This document shows positions 45,252-54,632 of a stretch of DNA of 64,000 nt, one piece after another. The notes beneath the pieces are model-generated. The model was given only the letters and a program-made list of their open reading frames with translations, was not told the DNA's origin and made no database searches. Source of the DNA: Moniliophthora roreri (taxonomy: Eukaryota; Basidiomycota; Agaricomycetes; Agaricales; Marasmiaceae); NCBI GenBank assembly GCA_001466705.2, contig LATX02000189.1, positions 930,001-994,000 on the forward strand. Reading direction: 5' to 3'. The translations under genes and the position numbers were made by a program. Within the stretch, counting starts at the first letter, position 1, and every line of letters starts with the position of its first letter.

Positions 45252-45990
45252 TCATCCAAAGAGACGTCCATCAAATGCATTTTCCTCACAAAACGGTGGG
45301 CTTCGGACTCGGAAGTCATTGACATCATGAATCGTGATATCGGACCCGACCTGTTCCCCCTTCTATATTTATACCTAATTTAGAAACATAATTCAATGTT
45401 GTACGATGCAAAGCTACGCACTTTACTTTCTCCACCTTCGTTTTCATCTCAAAGCCCTCAAACAACGGTGCTACCTGTTCCCTGGTCGTGTTATACGGCA
45501 AACCCCATACTAAGACGGTTTTCCCTCTCTGGACGTCTGGTAAACTGGCGTGTATCCCGCTTCCCTTGTCCAGATTTATATAATTTTTGAGTTGTTCTTC
45601 TTCAATGGGTGTACTGCGAAGAGGAACACCGCAAAACGAAGCCTTTTCAAGTTCGCGTAGGTTGTCTCGCGTGAAATTGGGTCGAACTAATGTAATCAAC
45701 GCGTTTGTTCTGGGGTGGCCACGATCATAGTAAACTCCAACTAGAGGAATGCTGTTCAGCTCATATGATTATACCAAAACATGAGGGGAATGTACCGTCT
45801 TCTATACCCTGCACATTGTAACGTTTTAGTAACCGTGAAAGGTCTGCTGGCGTTGCGGTCCTCGGGATTCCCTGCAAGAGTATGTGTCTCGCTTGTGATA
45901 AAGCTCGAAATTCGTCAGTTCAAATAGTTTTTTGAACAGAATGCAAGAAGACACACGAGCTGCTGCTGACCGAAGGACTTGTTGGCTCAT
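45252..45990 (-). CDS. RRM-domain RNA-binding protein
   Basis: Four exons are proposed from ATG 45990: MSQQVLRSAAA joined to PRHILLQGIPRTATPADLSR, then VGVYYDRGHPRTNALITLVR and FCGVPLRSTPIEEEQL, then TVLVWGLPYNTTREQVAPLF. The first RRM has the RNP2-like HILLQGIP; the second RNP2-like segment is TVLVWGLPYN. The N terminus lacks acidic residues and could be a mitochondrial presequence, which is only a suggestion. The last exon (KGEQVGSDITIHDVNDFRV, ending RLFG at TGA 45252) is less certain; if not used, the frame stops at 45325. Total about 190-200 residues. It is divergent from SNRNP27 with 72 bases between start codons. Confidence 0.7.
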
Positions 45991-46062
45991 GGAGTGAAAG
46001 TTCAATGCACAATAATTAGCCGATGAGACTTTTTGGCGCGTGACAGTCGTCACAACAAGCTC
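45991..46062. promoter_or_regulatory. 72-base bidirectional promoter, RRM gene/SNRNP27
   Basis: Two divergent start codons lie 72 bases apart; both encode RNA-related proteins. Confidence 0.55.
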
Positions 46063-46137
46063 ATGTCTTCACGCAACGACTACCGACGGCGCGACCGAAG
46101 TTGGGAACGAAACGACCGTGATAGAGACAGAGACAGA

Positions 46138-46170
<33 letters not shown>

Positions 46171-47012
46171 CGCTATTCTCGAGGTGGATATGGACACCGA
46201 GATTCTGGCAGAAGGCGATCCAGTAGGTCTGCTAGTCCTCGGAGAGGAGATCGAGATCGAGACCGTCGAGGTGAGTATACGGTGCTCTGTCCATCAACCT
46301 TTCACTCTGACTTGGACGCGCCTTACAGAATATCGTCACGACAAAGATGAGAGAGACAGGGATAGAGACAGGCGAGACCGCGACCGATACCGGGAAAGTG
46401 ACCGCGATAGAGAAAGGGACCGCGAAAGGGATAGAGACAAAAGCGATAGACGAGAACGGGATTCGAGAGCTGAATCTTCACGAAAAGAAGACCGAGATGA
46501 CGACCGCGTACGAGACCTACCACCAGCTACGTCGCCTTCTCATTCAGGTAGGTTTCTAATTACACCCGCCTATCCGCAATGAAAATACATTTTCTCTCCC
46601 TTACAGACAGTGTTAAGCCTCGTGTTAACTTGGACCCTGATGCACCTGACTACGACCAGAATGCTGATGCTATGGACGGCGTTGACGACGACGATTCTGC
46701 CATGATGGCAATGATGGGCTTGGGTGGTTTCGGAACCACGAAGGTGACGTTACTCCTCACGATTTGCGAACAAGACTGACAGTCTTGGTTAGGGAAAGCA
46801 CGTTGAAGGAAACCAGGAGGGTGCAGTCAATATAAAGAAACAGAGAACGTGGCGACAGTACATGAATCGGTCAGTCAAATTGTCACTGTATGTGGCGTGT
46901 TGCTGAGTCAAGAGTGTTATAGGCGAGGAGGATTCAACAGGTCGGGGAGCATGTTACGCCTTTACTTCTCTTCACTCACTCGTCTCGCAGACCTTTGGAC
47001 AAAATCAAGTGA
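46063..47012 (+). CDS. U4/U6.U5 tri-snRNP 27 kDa protein (SNRNP27)
   Basis: SNRNP27 is a component of the spliceosomal tri-snRNP that helps hold the 5' splice site/U6 interaction. Six exons are joined from ATG 46063 to TGA 47010-47012, giving about 210 residues. The N-terminal half is an RD/RS-rich region (RERDRDK-type repeats) encoded partly by a hexanucleotide DNA repeat. The C-terminal Snut3 domain is complete: DSVKPRVNLDPDAPDY, SAMMAMMGLGGFGTTKGKHV, GNQEGAVNIKKQRTWRQYMN and RRGGFNRPLDKIK. The last two introns are tightly spaced around a 16-base exon (GCGAGGAGGATTCAAC..) encoding RGGFN, a microexon. Confidence 0.93.
46124..46170 (+). repeat. Hexanucleotide repeat encoding Arg-Asp dipeptides
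   Basis: About eight units of GACAGA/GACAGG in the SNRNP27 coding sequence encode an uninterrupted (Asp-Arg)n run. Length is likely to vary between strains. Confidence 0.85.
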
Positions 47013-47421
47013 ACAGGGCCTACTCGTTACTAACTGGTGTAAGGTTGGCGATAGTCGACTATCAGGGCCTCGTGTTGGCTGGTCCTCGAGTCTACTAGCC
47101 GTCAGGACTTCGTTTGAGATAAGTTACTGAACATCTTCCTTAAAATAACCGACTTTCACGGACATGAGCAGAACGACTAGCCTACTTCTTTGTAACTGTA
47201 ATCATCCTTGAATTCTAAATCCGTTGGTGGCGACAGACAACTCTCAGTGTTTATAGATGATACAAAGGTGGCATGGTTACTAAAGAACAAATAGCGAAAA
47301 CAGCCAATAAGTGTTCGCAGATTGAACATTTGTATACAGAGTGATAACGGCGGGAAGGTGGAAGTGTGTAGATCCGAGTCACAGCTCGTCCGCACCGTCC
47401 ATTCGAGGTCGTAAAATCGTC
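47013..47421. other. Intergenic, convergent ends of SNRNP27 and eIF1
   Basis: 409 bases between two stop codons; no coding signal or RNA gene was seen. Confidence 0.5.
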
Positions 47422-47936
47422 CTAGAACCCATGCACTTTGATAGTGGACCTCTCGATTCCGTTCTCGGTAAGGAAAGTGGAAATCTTGCTGCGCTGGTCA
47501 CCTTGCAGCTGGATAACCTGGCCCATCTTCTCGTCCTCGACGAGTGTGCCGTTGCAAGCGAATTCCTGTTGTGCCAGCTCAGTAGGCATGAAGCAATAAG
47601 AGATCGGAATGAGTAATGCCTGTACCTTCTTGAAGGCTTTCAACAACTTCTTGGGATCATATTCTGTGCGGCGAGATGAGTGTCAGATTTCTGTCTATCG
47701 TCGAGAAAGAAAATGCGGGAAACTTACGCTTAGGCAAGCCCTGCAGAGTAGTGAGCGTCTTCCTTCCATTCCTTTGCTGGATACGAATATGGATGTAGTT
47801 GGCTTGGGAGCCAACGTCTTGGTTGTCTCCAAGTGGGTCCTCGTCTGCAAAGGGATCTGCGGGGGGTAAAATGTTGAATACAACGAAAAAAGAGAACCGA
47901 GCAAAACTCTTCACCGATGGAGTTGAGATTCTGCAT
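47422..47936 (-). CDS. SUI1: Translation initiation factor eIF1
   Basis: eIF1 binds the 40S subunit and enforces AUG selection. Four exons from ATG 47936 give about 115 residues, the usual size: MQNLNSI, DPFADEDPLGDNQD, ANYIHIRIQQRNGRKTLTTL, QGLPKEYDPKKLLKAFKKEF, ACNGTLVEDEKMGQVIQLQG, DQRSKISTFLTENGI and VHGF at the C terminus. Every family core motif is present. It is divergent from the FYV7-like gene with 133 bases between starts. Confidence 0.97.
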
Positions 47937-48069
47937 GCGATGTGTGGGCTGGAAAGTGGGTGAAGAAATACAGGACAGAAGGAAAGAAATGCAGTGCGTG
48001 ACGCAGCAGCACAGCGAATCTGCGGTTCCGCAGATTATGTCAGATTGTAGTCAGATTGCTATTTCAGCA
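47937..48069. promoter_or_regulatory. Shared intergenic promoter region, eIF1/FYV7-like
   Basis: 133 bases separate the divergent start codons; a repeated ATTCTGC/CAGATT motif is present but unproven as a site. Confidence 0.4.
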
Positions 48070-48665
48070 ATGCCTCCATCAAGAACTGAGAGGAAAAAAC
48101 CACCTTCATTTCACCATTTTCCGGCTGCAAGGGGTGAGCTTTATTTCGAAATGATAAAAACTTTTATTGACTATATATATTAACAGCCAAGGTCCTCAAA
48201 AAAGCATGGGTCGAAAAGGCAAAGATCAAAAGCAAGTGGAAGGCGGAGAAACGAAAGATGGGTTTGGCTGACCCACCTAAGCCTTCCAAGGATGAGAATG
48301 ATGACGTGGGCAGTGATAGAGCACAGGAAGATATTGAAGGAAGTGAGTTGGAGGCCAGCACACAGGTAGCGGACAGTCCCCGAGCTCGCGGGAATAATCA
48401 ACGCGCCGAAGCAAGCAGTCATGCTTCCGCACAGCTAAAGGGTTCCGAGAATTCCGAAGGCGGAAAGGAGTCCAGATCAGTCGAACTGCGTGAATTAGCA
48501 CGCAAGGCTTACTCCCGAGAGTCACTACACACCTACAAGTCGGATCCTTTCAGTCGCAGGAAGAAGGGAGATGCGACTAGGAAGAAAGGAGGGGGGAAAG
48601 GACAGCCAAACATGAAACTGCGTATGAACTTTATGCTCGAAAAAATCAAAAGGGACTATTCGTAA
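48070..48665 (+). CDS. rRNA-processing protein Fyv7-like
   Basis: Fyv7 is a small basic nucleolar factor of the SSU processome needed for 18S rRNA maturation. Two exons joined at an intron of about 50 bases give about 180 residues. Evidence: RAKVLKKAWVEKAKIKSKWK and AEKRKMGL at the N-terminal side, and at the C terminus KGQPNMKLRMNFMLEKIKRD, a family signature. The middle is acidic and Ser-rich. The convergent PPP4R2 stop lies 41 bases away. Confidence 0.85.
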
Positions 48666-48706
48666 ACGTGCGTTTATTGCTCAACTCGAGTACCCATGCT
48701 TACAGA

Positions 48707-49860
48707 TTACATTCCAGTATTCTCCTTGTTTTCATCTACTATCATTGCATCCCCGTCTCCTTTTTCCTTGGATTCGGATTCAGATTCGGAAGATTTCACG
48801 AACCTCTCTTCTAACGACTGAACAATCGGCGTTCCTTCTTTTCCCTCGTCAATGGAGGTCACAGAAGTCAGAGCTGTGGGATGCTCGCTCATGTGTCCGG
48901 GACCGGGATCATCAAGTTCGTCAACTAGACCGAGCGCTTTCGTTCCAAGGGCTTCTGGATGTCCTCCGCTGACAGGGCCCAATGCACTGAGAGCGAGAGG
49001 CGAGGGAGGGGGACTACGTGACTTGGATCGTCTGGCATCTTCATGTAGGAACGGTATTGGCGAGAAGAGTGGTGTCGTTGGTGTAGATTGTGATGTAGAT
49101 GCAGAAATCGAAATGGAACGCGTTGGATTGTTCGTGTCATTGTCCGTTATCGGTGGGAAGCTGTCTTTTGAGGATGTGACTAGCAGTGATTTTTCGACAG
49201 CACGTAGATACTTTCCAACGGCCTTGTAATGCTTCTTGGGCTGGAGACAAAGTTCACAGACGCGTTGTATAGTGAAAGGTGGATCACTGAAAAAGCAAGA
49301 TCGATGGTCAATTCAGCAGATAGTCAAAGTGACGCACGAATCAAATTCGTCCAACTGATCGTAGATGTACTGTTTCATCTGAGCAGCCTGTGCCTCGTTC
49401 ATGTAGTTTACAGGGGGCTCAAATGAGGTCAGACCTGTCTGGTGCCGCGGAGGAAATGGAGGCAGCTTTAGGCCCCCGGACGCGAGGGTTGTGGGGATAA
49501 ACGCAGGAGGCGGTGGAGGCGGATTGGGATCCTGCAAGAATAACGCTATATTCTGTTCAGTTGTATTCATCAGCAAACACTGACTGCAGTATAGGACATG
49601 GAGTCTGGCCTGACTTTGGAAAGTTTTAATTTTATGATGCTACGCAGTTTGAACCATGATCCTCTGGACAGCTATCATGAGTGTCACCTGCCCCTCACAA
49701 AGATCAAGAAACAAACTGTAAAAGGTCTGTTGACGCGACCGCAGCAAGCACTGAATCGAACTCTAAAAGTTTCTATTAGCAACTTTGCCCAAAGCGGAGA
49801 TGGGAAGATGAGAGGATTACCTGGAGACCATTCTGTGGGTACAGCCTCGTTGGAGTCCAT
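48707..49860 (-). CDS. PP4 phosphatase regulatory subunit 2 (PPP4R2)
   Basis: PPP4R2 (Psy4 in yeast) forms the core of the PP4 phosphatase trimer with PP4C and R3, acting in DNA damage recovery. Exons joined from ATG 49860: MDSNEAVPTEWSP, EFDSVLAAVASTDLLQF, LSRGSWFKLRSIIKLKLSK, NIALFLQDP plus a Pro-rich stretch, then FEPPVNYMNEAQAAQMKQYI, DPPFTIQRVCELCLQPKKHY and KAVGKYLRAVEKSLLV. The C-terminal half is Ser/acidic, ending ENTGM. About 310 residues. The intron of about 43 bases after DLLQF is the shortest I propose in the window. It is divergent from the PAP2 gene, 114 bases apart. Confidence 0.88.
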
Positions 49861-49974
49861 GACGACAAGTGAGAAGGAATGCTTGGCTTGCGCAGTAGTG
49901 TGGTGTGGGTATTGTGGTATTGTGTATAACTGTGTATAATATACCCGGCCGATCAACTGTCCCACTGCGCTTCC
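49861..49974. promoter_or_regulatory. Bidirectional promoter region PPP4R2/PAP2 with TATA-like element
   Basis: TATAATATA at 49935-49943 lies 32 bases before the PAP2 start codon. The divergent PPP4R2 start is at 49860. Confidence 0.5.
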
Positions 49975-51723
49975 ATGCCTTTTATTAGTAGGGCTTCACG
50001 ATACGCCCAAGTATTCGACTCTGACAATTCAAATCCCACCATGATAATTCAACCCAGAACTAGGAAACTCATTTTCAGTTACCTCCCCGATTGGTTCGTC
50101 TTCCCCGCTCCCTCCACTCGCACACGACTCATTACTGACTTTCTCCAGGCTCTTGACGATCGCCCTAGCGTATGTCTTCCCGTACAGGTCCCTTCAGTAC
50201 ACCTTGCTGATCTTCCTCAAAGTGCCATTTTTTTCTCACTGGATAAAGTTGAAGGATATCGTAGACAGTTTTCGCTTGAAGAGTCCTCGTGCGTTTTTTT
50301 ATTTCTGACATCCAAGCAGCGACCCTGATTCTCTTTTTTATAGCATACGACACACGTCCGTTCTCTTCTAGACCTCTTATTGCTTCAACTGAATGACAGT
50401 ATCCCAGTTATGCCGTTCATGAACGAGTTCCAGTGAGCAGCTCCACCTTCCGATCTCGTGTACATACCACCCGAAACTTATGCTATGTCTCCCACAGAAT
50501 ATTGCACTTTATTTCATATGTTTCGTAGCCCCAGTCCTTCTACAACCTATCGTCAACTTCATAACCATACGCTCGTGGTGGGATCTTCATAATAGTGCGT
50601 TCGCAATTTTCGGTCCTGCTGATGACGCTGACTCATTCGCTTAGGTACACTTGGCTGTGAGTCCTGGAGCCGCTCGACTCTCAACGTTCTGACAGTACGC
50701 TTGTAGTAATATTAGGTCTTGCTCTTACCGGTTCAATCACACAATTCGTCAAGATCACCGTTGGACGCCCCCGGCCTGGTAAGCTTGTCATTGATAGCTC
50801 TTGAACTACAAATTCAGTCTTGTCTTTACTCCAGACTTGATTGACCGATGCCAACCCCCACCTGGCTCCACGGACCCTGAGTTTGGACTATCGACATGGC
50901 TCATTTGTACGCGGACCGACCTTCTGAGAGACGGTTTCCGTAGCTTCCCTTCAGGACATTCCAGCTGTGAGTCCTTCAGCAGTTTCTTGTGCAGATCACC
51001 GTCTCACTCTACTTTAGTGTCGTTTGCTGGTCTTGGGTTCTTTGCTTATTATCTCGCAGGAAAGCTTCACCTCTTTGACAAGCGGGGCCATGCTGTAAGC
51101 AACTATCAACATTGTTATCCCTTCATCAGGATTAATATTAATATTGCTCATAGGGTAAGGCTTGGATCTCCCTGGCACCATTTGCAGCAGCAGCTCTAGT
51201 TGCCATCTCACGTACTATGGATTACCGCCGTAAGTAACTTCATTCTCCTATTCTCTTACTTCAACTCAAATTCGCATTTACGCAAACAGACCATTGGCAG
51301 GACGTTCTAGTCGGTTCCATCCTTGGCACAATAATGTCATACTTTGCCTATCGCCAATACTATCCACCACTTTCATCAGAAATGTCGCATAAACCCTACT
51401 CACCCCGTATCAAACGCGAGAGAGACGCTATTATACCTATTCACCATAATGACCGGTCGTCTTCCCCCTCACCTGGTCCTAGCAATGGAAATGAAAATAG
51501 CAATACGTATCATGGTTTTGGACAAGGGAATCACACAGCATACAATCCCCCAGCTATAACGCGCAGGTACACAGACGAACCGATTTCTGGTGATGATTAT
51601 GAACTTGCTGGGACGGTTAGACGGCCCGACCCTGGTCCTCTCGAGGAAGTCTGGAAGGATGGAAGCTTGGAACGACAGGAATTAGACAGGGTGAGGAGTA
51701 CTCCGACTGGAGGAGATAGCTAG
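49975..51723 (+). CDS. PAP2-family lipid phosphatase (Dpp1/Lpp1-like)
   Basis: Such membrane enzymes dephosphorylate diacylglycerol pyrophosphate, phosphatidate and lysophosphatidate at vacuole, Golgi or plasma membrane. The model from ATG 49975 has about ten introns and about 390 residues. All three PAP2 catalytic motifs are present: KITVGRPRP, then FPSGHSS, then SRTMDYRHHWQDVLVGS. Membrane segments include FICFVAPVLLQPIV, LILGLALTGSIT, LSFAGLGFFAYYLAG and SLAPFAAAALVAI. The last 120 residues form a hydrophilic Ser/Pro-rich cytosolic tail. The exact substrate cannot be assigned. Confidence 0.92.
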
Positions 51724-52517
51724 GTTATAGTTCATCGCTTCCATTCACGAAACGCTCAAATCAATAGGATTCGGACGGACTGACTGATAAGTATGTCCTT
51801 ATCGTAACGCAGACGGAAGTTTAGTACATAATGGACCATTTTGTTATTGGTAGTTCAACCTAGTGACTTCGGTGAGATTCAAGTAGGTTTCAAGTAGGTT
51901 CCCCCCATCCTATCGCTACATAGACCATCGATGTATAGAGGCAATGTCCGTTAGGCCTAACGTAATATTCCATACACGGGTACATTAAGAAGCTCTGCGC
52001 AACACAATCTGCATCGATGGCCCTGTCCTGCGTACTTAGGTTCCGCATGTAGCCCTTTCACACAAAGGCCTTGCGAAAGCCTCATGTTAGAGACGGGTCG
52101 ACACATCAGGTTTCTTCACAAGTATATTGCTGAATGGGTACTCCCGCGATACGTATCCAGGAAAATGATGATCATGAATGTACGTGAACCACCGACAATG
52201 AACAGACCAATAAGCACCCTGCAAAGTACATTGAATGAACAGGCTTTTACATGCTGGAAAACCCAATGTCCGAAATATGTACCCGTCAGAAGATGTGAAC
52301 CGGATTTGTGCATAACACCGGGCCGTGCACCGACTATGGTATTTAAAAAGTCGAAAAGTCCACGGTGGGTACCCGTTCGAGGGTGGGATAGTACGTGTAG
52401 CCTAGTAGAAGTTGTGAACAAGTGAGAACAAGGAGCAACCTGAAAGTCACGTACCATATAGATTCGGAAGGTAATCATGTGCCTCATGTCGCCTTTCGCC
52501 CATGAAAGCACCCGAAA
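51724..52517. other. Intergenic between PAP2 and the TFIIB-like gene
   Basis: 800 bases between convergent stop codons, with only short ORFs. A tandem TTCAAGTAGG duplication is present at about 51,878-51,898. No RNA gene was seen. Confidence 0.5.
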
Positions 52518-54479
52518 TTAGGGAGACAATGGACGCCATTCATCAATCACGTCTCCATTCTCCGTATCGCAATGTAGAGTTCTGGATGCGTCTACGTCGG
52601 ATGCACCGTCAATACCTTCAGCCTCGGAGTCTTCCTCATCTTCAGAATATTCCTCTGCCCCGAGAACTGAGTCGTCAACGCCAAGAAATTCGGCCGATTC
52701 GGGCTCTTCATCGTTCATGAAAGCTTTGAACGCGTCGAGGTTGATTCTTTTTGATAACATCTTCCTTCTTTCTTCCCCATCACCTTCGCACTTGTTCGGC
52801 TTCCTTTTACGGTACTTGGAAGACTTTTCAATTCCAGGCTTGTTCACCTGACTCTGAGCAGCCTTCTCAATAGAATCCAAGATTCCGTCTACCCGCCACT
52901 TGGTTAGAACCTCTTCGACCTCAGAAGGGCTTCTTTGCATGGCCTCCCATTCACCATCAACAAACAGTTCGTCGTCTCGAACCGAGTCGGGACCGGATCC
53001 TCCCCTTGCAACGGTAAGTAATTGTAAACGCGTAGGTAGCTGCGTTATGGATCGCACTTGTACGGGTGCTGCGAGGAGATACTGTGTTAATGGAAACAGG
53101 TGGTACGTGATATCAGATGAGGGTTGAGGATCCTGAAGGGAATATGAAGAAGATGCGGGATCATTGACGGGTGTAAAGTGGTCCCTCGAAGGTATGGGAC
53201 CCATAAGCGGATCAGCGAGAAATCGTGCTGCATCACCGATGACATGATTGATCCTCCTTCGTTTTCTCGGACGACTATCCCCCTCAGAAAGAGCACTAGA
53301 AATTGATTCACTTTGACTAGTGGAGAACGGAATGGTCCCTTCCACTGTACCGGGCTCTCCAAGGGCATCGATTTCTGTGCCGACCGAAAAACAATCGGAA
53401 GTCTTGAGCCTCTTCTTCCATATATCGTCTTTCCAGTTAATGAGATCTTTGAGTGCACGCGCAACCAGAAGCCGCTTCGCAACTTTGGCACGTCCACGAC
53501 TGGATCGTTCATACGTGTCAAGCCAGTTCAGTTCCTCGATCCATTTGGCCAGTTCGTCTTGTATTGACTTGTAGCATCGCATCACGATACCCTTTCCAAT
53601 GTGGCATCTGCCGGCAAAACAGGCTGCAAGTTCGCTCACGTTCGACAGGGTTGCTCGTGCTTCGGCCTCAATGGACAGGATGAGTACAGCGCACGCAGCT
53701 GGCGCCGGTGAGAGTCGTAAAGTTGTTCCTTCTGACAAATATGCTCGGCCCAGCAAGTTTGAGAGAGCACGGGCTGTCTCCGCGGCAGAACGTATGGAGA
53801 GAGCTTTCAGTTGGCCCACGAGAGAATATGGAAGTTCCGCGTGGCACGAAGGATTTTCCAAGATTGACAGTAGATGTGATTGTAAGGTAGAGAGATGCTG
53901 ATGCGGTTCACTGGGTATGAGGGAAATCCCGAGTGCAGACAAAACGGATGCTAGCACGCGTTTAAGATTGGGTAGGCTCTGATCAACGAGGACCGCGATA
54001 TCGGGCAATGAGTCTGGGCGCTGTGATTCCCTGAGAGCTATGGATAGACAAGCACCAGCTACCATCTTGGCTCTGGTTCCCCATCTGAACTGTCCGGTGG
54101 CCATGGCCTGGCCACAGAGCGTGGTAGCGCGTAATGTCAGCCCTGGGACATGCAAGGCATGAGCGAGAGACTTGATAAGTTCGTTGATCAGGTACTAGAA
54201 AGAAACGGTAAGGCTCAAAGTTAGCGAGAATGTGCGAGAATTACTCACGGTATTCCTTCTCTGGGAGGCTTCTTTGCTCTGACCGGGGAGACTCCAGTTC
54301 GAGGTCCCGCGAAGAGATTTGAGAATAGAAGGTTCCTGCTGGACCTGAACATTCTGACTCGGAGCCTCGATATCGATGAAAGACTGGTCTAAATCAAGAA
54401 CGGACCCGCAATTCGTGCAGACAGAGGCACCGTCGAGTGATGTGAGACTGTCGGAGGAACATTGTGGACAGGAAGACAT
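52518..54479 (-). CDS. TFIIB-type zinc-ribbon and cyclin-fold factor, Brf1-like
   Basis: Two exons from ATG 54479 to TAA 52518-52520 encode about 635 residues. The N-terminal zinc ribbon is CPQCSSDSLTSLDGASVCTN followed by CGSVLDLDQSF, with the four Cys. The intron (about 54,195-54,247) precedes helical cyclin-like repeats: FRWGTRAKMVAGACLSIALR, SLPNLKRVLASVLSALGI, and RLSPAPAACAVLILSIEAEA. A basic then acidic C-terminal half follows (EEYSEDEEDSEAEG). TFIIB-family members with this layout are the TFIIIB subunit Brf1, TFIIB itself and Rrn7/TAF1B; Brf1 is the best guess given the long C-terminal half, but the sequence is divergent and the class is not proven. Confidence 0.65.
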
Positions 54480-54632
54480 GGTAGGCACGTGAACAGTCTG
54501 CTTTGGCGCTCGCTCGGACTCGGCTCGGCCCAGGCCTCTTCCTGGTTTGAACAGTTTGAACCCGGCAGTAATTCAGTTTGGTAAGTACATAAGCCCTAAA
54601 CCTTGTTTATCTCTTTCTTTCTTACCACCAAG
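54480..54632. promoter_or_regulatory. Shared intergenic promoter region, TFIIB-like/trehalose phosphorylase
   Basis: 153 bases between divergent start codons. TTTGAACAGTTTGAAC is a short tandem motif at about 54,546-54,562; a pyrimidine-rich run lies just before the trehalose phosphorylase ATG. Confidence 0.4.

Noticed and set aside
46040..46582. Thr/Glu-rich ORF with GTGTGT repeats
   Set aside because: Shadow frame of the Arg-Asp repeat of SNRNP27.
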